Source: Rhizomys pruinosus (Eukaryota; Chordata; Mammalia; Rodentia; Spalacidae). From it: a stretch of DNA of 64,000 nucleotides. A program made the translations under genes and the position numbers. Shown here piece after piece: positions 57,819 to 64,000 of this stretch. The notes below the pieces were generated by a model. It had not been told where the DNA came from. It saw only the letters and a program-made list of their open reading frames with translations, and searched no databases. The DNA lies in NCBI GenBank assembly GCA_009823505.1, contig VZQC01000353.1:114460-178459 (forward strand), given 5' to 3'. The stretch's first letter is position 1. Each line of letters starts with the position of its first letter.

Positions 57819-58769
57819 GTATATGTTGATTTAATTGCTTAATTAGTAAAATGAACTTCCTATCCCTTTCACTATCATGTTTGTACAGGTGGTTCATAGA
57901 GGTTTCACAAATAAATTGCCAATGGTGTATAGATAAAAAAAAAAAAAAGAACCAAATTTGGATTCATTAATTTTTTTTTGTATTTTTTTCTTTGTTTCTA
58001 TTTCATTGATTTCTTCTCTAATTTTTGTTATTTCTTCTTGTCTGTTGCATTTAGGGTTTATTTGTTGTTGTCTTTCAAGTGTTTTTACCTGCAGTGTTAG
58101 CTCATTTATCTGTGCTCTTTCTGTTTTTGTTTTGTTTTGTTTTGTTTTTTAATATAGGCACCCAGGGCTATAAACTTCCCCCTTAGGACTGCTTTTAAAG
58201 TGTCCCATAGGTTTTGTTGTGTTGTACTGTTGTTGTCATTTAGTTCCAGAAATGCTTTTATTTATCCTTCACCCATTCATTATTCAGGAGTATGTTGTTT
58301 AGTCTCCATATGTGTGTATAGGTAGCAGGGCTTACCCTGGTGTTGATACTGAGCTTTATTGCACTATGGTCTGATAGGATGTATGAAATTATTTTAATTA
58401 TTTTGTATTTGTTGAGGTTTTTTTTTTTTTTTCTGTGTCCAAGTATGTTGTCAATTTTGGAGAATGTTCTGTGGGGTGCTGAGTAGAAAGTATATTCTCT
58501 GGTGCTTGGGTGGAATATTTAGAAGATATCTGTGAGGTCCATTTCCTGTATTATATTGTTCAGTTCAGATATCTCTCTGTTTATTCTTTGTCCTGTAGAT
58601 CTGTCCAAAGGACTCAGTGTGGTATTGAAGTTCCCTACTATGAGTGTGCTGGGGTTAATCTGTGCCTTAAGGTCCTGTAGAGTTGTATTTATAAAGGTTG
58701 GTGCACCAGAGTTTGGTGTATATATATTCATGACTGCGAAATCTTCATGGTTAATTTTCTTTACCTTAC

Positions 58770-59745
58770 CTTTGGTTTTTGAGGCAGAGTTGGGTGTCCC
58801 CCTCTTACACATTGTAGCCCGGGAAGGGTGTTTTGGTGTTGTGTCTACTGGACTGACTCCTCAGCAGTCATCTGCTTGAGCAGAGTCACTTGCTGATGCT
58901 CAGAGAGGCCATAGCCAGCTGGGATTCCAGACAGCCCCAGGCCAAACAGCAGGCCAGACTTTCGGGGAACAGGCTACTTCTTGATTCTTTTCCGCTCAGG
59001 ACCCTTCTTCTCTTTTTTCTTTCTTCTGGGAACTTCCATTTCATGCCATGGTGCTTCGAGGACCATACAAGTCTTGCACTACCACAACATGGACTGAGCT
59101 GGAGGCATCTGCGTCAGAGTCTTTCAGCTCTCCATTGGCCCCCAAGGTGAAGGAGAGAGAGCTTTTTGGCTCACTGTCTCACCTCATTCCCTCCAACACT
59201 GTGGTTCAGCTTTGGGGTCTTGGTTAGAAAAACATTATCTTTATCCTTCTTCCCAGTTCATTTCTCCACCATGTCCTTGCTGAGAGGAAAGTCTTCTTGC
59301 TGTGGTGTTTTAGAACACCCAACCTTGGGCATCATTCTCCTCCCCTCACTTGATCTTCATTTATGCTTCCATTGCTTCCTCATCAACTGTAGACTAAATA
59401 TTTGGTGGAAGATCAGTGCTGCTCAGGACTGGGTGTGAATTGCAGCAGGCCTTGTGTTCTCGGTCCATGGTGGAATGGCAGCAAGGCAGGGCAAGGGTGC
59501 TGCACATGCAGCCCTGGGCCACGTTTCCCGGGCCTAGTGGCCTTGTAGAGAAGGCAGTGCTGGCTGGCAGCATATGGGCTCTGGCCTGCTGGAGTGCAGG
59601 GCCTAAAGGAGGTGGGAGGTGGGCTGGTCCTCCCCAGCTGGGGCCCTCGGTCCATAGTACTTCGATATGGGTGGCTTCTGCATCAAATTGTATATTTTAT
59701 ATTAAGCCACAATGATAAACAGTTTAATCAAATAATAAACATGGA
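58770..59745 (-). other. unassigned GC-richer block, possible processed pseudogene
   Basis: Composition changes sharply from the AT-rich surroundings. On the minus strand, short open stretches with a basic Lys/Arg-rich segment (EVPRRKKKEKKGPERKR at about 59000-59050) and MPKVGCSKTPQQEDF (about 59333) run in the same direction, separated by stops, as in a decayed intronless gene copy. I do not recognise the family. The left end abuts the L1 ORF2 fragment. It could also be L1 5' sequence of another type. Confidence 0.3.
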
Positions 59746-59754
59746 GTTTATAAT

Positions 59755-59918
59755 TTTTTATTTATTACTTTTATTTAATGTGCCTGCGTGTGTGTAAGTG
59801 CTCCTAGGAACTGAAGTTTTAGACAGTTTTTAGTTGCCTTGTGGGTGCTGGGATTCAAACCTGGGTCCTCTGTAAATCAATCGGACCTCTTAATCACTGA
59901 GTCATCTCTCCAGGCCCC
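59755..59918 (-). mobile_element. B2/B3 SINE
   Basis: Reverse-oriented tgtgggtgctgggattcaaacctgggtcctct ... cttaatcactgagtcatctctcc. Confidence 0.88.
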
Positions 59919-61041
59919 TACGAAGGATTCTGAAAATTCATAAATATATAAAGACAACACACTGGCAGATAGCAACTACCTCACTGTAGGCACATTTTGG
60001 TGACAGAATGATCAAGGAGGTCGTCCAGGTAATAAGTGATTAAAAGATTAAAAGGGCATTGAGGATGAACTCTTCCCTCATCCTCAACTTGGACCCCACC
60101 TCCTCTTTCTCTGGAAGTCCCTCCTGTCCTGCAGCAGCTTGCAGAGTTTCTATCATGCAAAACTGTTAAGCCTGCCCTTGTTTGCTGAGTTGCAACTTGG
60201 AGAAGTATAAATTCCTCAAGCATATAAAGCCTGAGAAGGATACTGTGACAGAGAAGGGGGGGGGGAGAGGAGGGGTAGGGCTAGGGGATGGGGAGGAGAG
60301 GGAGGAGAGGGAGAGAGAAGACAACACAAAATGACCAAATATTTCTTAGTCCCTTTCCTCCTTTTTCTTTTAGATATTGCCCAGTGTCTATGCATGTTTT
60401 CAGCACCATTCTGGATTTTCTTATACTTTCTCCGAAGACCCTTCTCTTTCTGACTCTGCTGCTTGCCGATTTCCATTGCTGAACCTTTCTGATTTCTTGA
60501 TAGCATGTGTTTTTCTCTTCCTCTTCTACTTTCCAGTTCCCTTTTCAGCTGCCAAGATTGCTGGTCCCTGGCTCTGTAGTTTTCCTGTCAAAAATCTAAT
60601 AAAATGAGCTTCCCTCTGTATCTTTTTGAAAAAACTTTGACGTATAGTGTCCCTCATTCGTGGATCCTACCTCCAACTCCTTATATATAACATATATCTA
60701 ATTTTTATATTTCTGACATTTCTACTTTAAGTGTATTAGAGTAGATAAAGAAAGGAAGAGCCTTCTTGTGTTTTAATATTTCCTAAAATTTATCTTCATG
60801 AAGAAGGAATGAAGCCAGTTTTGTGCTATCCAAAGAAATTAATAAACCTTTTATTTAACTGACTCGGAAAAAAAAATAAAAAGGCAATGTGTGTCACTGT
60901 AAGCAAACTGAGTACTTTATTTTTGTTTTTAGTAAGTATAATACCAAATTACCTGCTGTTACTGTAAAAAAAAGTACATTAAAATGTACATCAACTTATG
61001 TAATTTACAAATGTAAATTTGTAACATCCAACTCTACTGTT
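59919..61041. other. unique DNA with a G/A-rich tract; possible LTR U5
   Basis: 60250-60320 is strongly G-rich (runs of 4-10 G) on the plus strand. 60596-60670 (aataaaatgagcttccctctg ... gtgtccctcattcg) resembles an LTR R/U5 end, but no matching LTR start or duplication was found. Confidence 0.35.
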
Positions 61042-61055
61042 AAAATATGAATCCC

Positions 61056-61304
61056 GGGGGCTGGAAAGATAGCCTAGTGGTTAAGAGCGCCGACCGCTCT
61101 TACAGAGGACCTGGATTCAATCCCCAGCACCCACATGGCGGTTGAGAACCATCTGAAACTCCAAGTCCAGGAGAACTCCAGTTCCACGGGAATCCGACAC
61201 CCTCTTCTGACCTCCACGGCATTGCACGACACGGGTACACAGACTTGCATGCAGACAGTACGTTCATACACATACAGAAATAAATAAAATTTAAAAAAAT
61301 TAAA
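61056..61304 (+). mobile_element. B2: B2 SINE, young subfamily, with TSD
   Basis: Flanked by identical 14-bp duplications aaaatatgaatccc at 61042-61055 and 61305-61318. The head contains agcgccgaccgctcttacag and the internal duplication is present. Confidence 0.97.
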
Positions 61305-61375
61305 AAAATATGAATCCCTAAACATGTTTTGAAATTAACCTGTAGTTTACTGTCAGACTTTGTAATTTTAGTATA

Positions 61376-61932
61376 TGTGGAGTGTATATATGCATATTTT
61401 GGAGCAATATAAAATTAAAGAGAACAACAACATCAACAGAAAGTCTTGGTCGGGGCTGGAGAGATAGCCTAGCGGTTAAGAGCGCCGACCGCTCTTACAA
61501 AGGACTCGCACGGCTCATCCCCAGGCGACCTCACATGGCGGCCTGAGAACCGTCTAAAACTCAAATTCCAGGAGAAACTCCATTCATGGAATTCCGAGAG
61601 AACGCCTTCTGACCTCCGCCGGATTGCACGACACGGGTGCACAGACCTGCAATGCCAGACAGACATTCATACACATACGGAATAAATATTAATTAATAAG
61701 AAAATAATTAAAGAAAAAAAAAAAAAGAAAAGTCTTGGACAAAAACTCAAGCAGAAACATATAAACTTCTGCCCCAAACAATAAACTTCTGCATTGAAAA
61801 ATTATAAAAGACTGAGAAAAAGATGTAAGACAAGTATGGTGGGGTGGGATGCACGGAAGGGGGAATGGGTCTAAATTTGATTAAGAAATGTTGTATGAAA
61901 TGCACAAATTTTCAATAAAAAGTTAACATAAA
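61376..61932 (+). mobile_element. L1 3'-end fragment, split by a B2
   Basis: gagtgtatatatgcatattttgg, gagaacaacaacatcaacag, then after the B2 gatgtaagacaagtatggtgg, a G-rich ggggtgggatgcacggaaggggg, gaaatgttgtatgaaatgcac and cataaaaaatag. Same family as 35.7 and 6.7 kb. Confidence 0.8.
61453..61727 (+). mobile_element. B2: B2 SINE, young subfamily, inside the L1 tail
   Basis: Flanking repeats aaagtcttgg (61440-61449) and aaaagtcttgg (61728-61738). The body carries many small insertions (for example gcacggctcatccccagg) relative to its siblings. The poly(A) is at 61716-61727. Confidence 0.9.
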
Positions 61933-62135
61933 AAATAGAAAAAACTATTTCATTGATGGGTCTATGAATACAAAAAAACAGAGCCTCAAGTTTCCCTGAT
62001 AGCACAGCTCTGCTCCTTCTCGTCCTACTTACAATCTTTCCCCCAGCCCGAAGTGATTATTATACATTGCTGGAAATTATTACTAAGATTATCCAAATTG
62101 CTTCTTCTTTTGTAAAGTTCCTAATTAAAGAATAT

Positions 62136-62346
62136 TTTTATTTTATTTTATATTTATTACTGTATTGTGTGCATGTATATAAGTGTACCCATATCCTGCA
62201 GTGCCCGCAGAGGTTAGAAGAGGGCATCAGATCCCCTGGAATTGGAGTTAAGGATGGTTATTACCCACCATGTGTGTGCTGTAATCAAACCTGGGTTCTC
62301 TGCAGGAGCAGCCAGTGCTCTTAACCGCTGAGTCATTTCTCCATTC
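62136..62346 (-). mobile_element. B2/B3 SINE
   Basis: Reverse-oriented tgtgtgcatgtatataagtg ... agatcccctggaattggag ... gctgagtcatttctcc. Confidence 0.9.
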
Positions 62347-64000
62347 TGAAAATTCCTCATTTTTATCCTTTAAGACAATTATTTCTGTGGATTAGTTTTA
62401 CTGCATGGCAAACAAGGAAATCATGGATGACTGGAGATACCAAACACCGGACATGTGATTCAGAGAAGCACATGTTCTAGACTCACATGATGTTAGACTG
62501 ACACAAATGAACCTTTTCACATACAAAAGTGTGTGGACTTCATCAGTACTAGTTTTTATGAGAGATTCACATTCTTCTGAAAAGGGACATAGACACATAG
62601 TTCACTTGCTTTCTCACCTTCCCAGTACTTGTGTCCTCAGTTCTGACCTTAAAACACTATATTACAGAGTCCCAACTTGCTAGGATTCTGTACTCAAGAG
62701 AAGAAACTGCTTTAGTGGAGAGGGGTTTTAAGCATTATTCTAAGAGTAACAGTTCATAAACAGAGAGATAATACAACTGTAGAATTAGAAGCATATAGCA
62801 AAGCAGAAATGTAAAAAAAAAAGTAAAAAAAAAAAAAAAACTCTCCCTTTTCCCATAAGTAAAAGCCTGAGAAGCAGTCCTGTGGGATAATAGTGAAAAA
62901 AATGACCAAACACTTATTCATGTCATTACAGTTTTAAAATTAAATAAAATGCAATTTAAAAACATAAATGCGAATGCATTCTGAAGGTCACTTAGGTAAG
63001 CAATAAGAGGAAAAAATGTATGCTGAAGGGAGAATAATTGTCATTTGTTAAAAAATGATGAAAAACTGACTATTCATTAAAGTCTAGAAACTGATAAAAT
63101 GGGTAAAAAATCATGGGGGAGGGAGAATATACAAAGGCTGGTAGAAGCTTTTTCTAAAGCCTGCTGGCAGAATCGGCATGCACAGCATGGTCAATCGGTA
63201 AGATTATATTGGACTCTCCAAGAGTATGAATTAGTAATGAACAAACCAGAGGTACAGACATTCCAGTGTTTTTCTGGGACAGGCAGACATATATGTAAGA
63301 GACAGACATTTATCTTTGAGTTGCCATTTCTGTTTCTTCAATGCTTTCCAGAGAGGGTGTCATGCTATTCCAAATAGAATGTTGCATTGTCTCATTCCAG
63401 ATGGTCATGGATATTGCACTGCATGAAAAGAGAAATACAAAAATCAACTTGCCTTCCAATTCCTAGTGAGTAAGTGAATACAAGAGTTGGTGAGTGTTCA
63501 ACTTTTGCAAGTGATGGGCAAAGATGATCATGACTGGAAGATAAAATCCCCTGGTTATGGGGAGGCTGTGATATAACACTGAGATCTTAGAAACTAATCC
63601 ACCACAGAACTAAAAGCTGGTTTGTAATGCTGCTGTAATAATGTGTTGTTTAAAGAAAGTATGAACAGTTCTGTGCTCTGAAGTAACATCACCTGTTTTG
63701 GTCTTTTGCTATAATCCCAGACACTTTCAGAATCACAAAGAATTGAGAGGCTTCTGACCCTGCTTCTTGCTTTCTTGTCCCTTTGAAAGGGTCTAGGAAT
63801 GAAAGTGAAACAAAGAGAGGCATCTGAAAGCAGATGCTTGTGTGCTGTGAACTTGTGGCTACTGCTAGCATTATAAATAAACCCAAAACCCAGCTCCTTG
63901 ATTTTTTCCTGCACTTCATCTTTGTGTTCATCTTACACCAGTTACTGATAGGTCTTTTCTTGCAGATGATCAAGCCCAAATCTGGCATGAAACTTGAGTT
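62347..64000. other. unique AT-rich DNA, nothing recognised
   Basis: An A run lies at 62813-62840. The frames at 63099-63377 (plus) and 63594-63988 (minus) have no recognisable family, start context or splice support and are left uncalled. Confidence 0.4.

Larger units (their letters stand above)
55690..58760 (-). pseudogene. L1 ORF2 pseudogene with nested insertions and internal deletions
   Basis: Reading from 58760 downward: endonuclease part (NIYTPNSGAPTFI, NPSTLIVGNFNT, EMDLTDIF at 58520-58750), the linker to about 57955, an insertion at about 57350-57945, then LARLTKRKS-NSKSIEF at 57300 and a PGLDGFS remnant at about 57025. A deletion removes most of the reverse transcriptase. The late ORF2 segment (DFLNQTAAAQEIRS at 56840), the CWRGC-type Cys motif and DPALPLLGIYPSDSSY to about 55870 complete it, with further 3' sequence to 55690. 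A B2 sits at 56471-56734. It is a related but older copy of the L1 at 25.6-28.9 kb, with many stops. Confidence 0.85.

Noticed and set aside
63594..63988. 106- and 99-codon minus-strand frames at the window end
   Set aside because: Two overlapping frames with no recognised family, start context or splice signals. Lengths are within chance for AT-rich DNA.

Overview
The window looks like a stretch of a muroid rodent chromosome. It is AT-rich, non-coding and built largely from retroelements. Rodent-specific SINEs (B1, B2/B3, B4-like, ID-like) occur throughout, and there are many pieces of LINE-1. The youngest B2 copies carry an internal duplication of about 17 bp that I do not recall from house-mouse B2, so this is probably a muroid other than house mouse; I cannot name the species from sequence alone. 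I found no intact host protein-coding gene. The long open frames are mostly shadows of microsatellites and SINEs, or remnants of LINE-1 ORF1/ORF2, a retroviral gag and an HSPD1 (HSP60) retrocopy.

Layout. 1-4.5 kb: L1 tail pieces and B2 copies. 4.5-6.9 kb: two independent L1 3'-UTR insertions, one containing a solo LTR and the other carrying a twin-priming inversion. 7-23 kb: mostly unique AT-rich DNA with SINEs, microsatellites and decayed L1. 23.1-24.5 kb: a 7SL RNA retrocopy in head-to-tail arrangement, then an L1 3' UTR with a near-perfect 192-bp tandem duplication. 25.6-28.9 kb: a 3.3-kb 5'-truncated L1 with 15-bp target-site duplications and an unusually long 3' UTR. 29-40.5 kb: unique DNA with SINEs and old L1.

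40,565-45,742 is the most layered locus. It is an old class II (betaretrovirus-like, MusD/ETn-type) provirus with two LTRs of about 311 bp, 6-bp target duplications, a tRNA-Lys-type primer-binding site and a broken gag. Where pol would be expected it holds an antisense, doubly truncated HSPD1 retrocopy, which itself carries two B2 insertions in opposite orientations. 46.2-48.9 kb is the 5' half of an L1 (two promoter repeats, ORF1, endonuclease region of ORF2) on the minus strand. 49.3-53.3 kb holds older L1 and SINEs. 54,414-55,233 is a 410-bp tandem duplication with an ambiguous base at the junction. 55.7-58.8 kb is a minus-strand ORF2 pseudogene broken by a B2 and a B4-like element. 58.8-59.7 kb is an unassigned GC-richer block, and 59.7-62.3 kb holds more SINEs and an L1 tail.

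The features do not form a cooperating genetic system. They are a stratigraphy of retrotransposition in which nesting order gives relative ages: old L1, then the class II provirus and younger L1, then the duplicated B2 subfamily. Most coordinates of decayed repeats are estimates to within about 10-30 bp; coordinates given with target-site duplications are exact readings.
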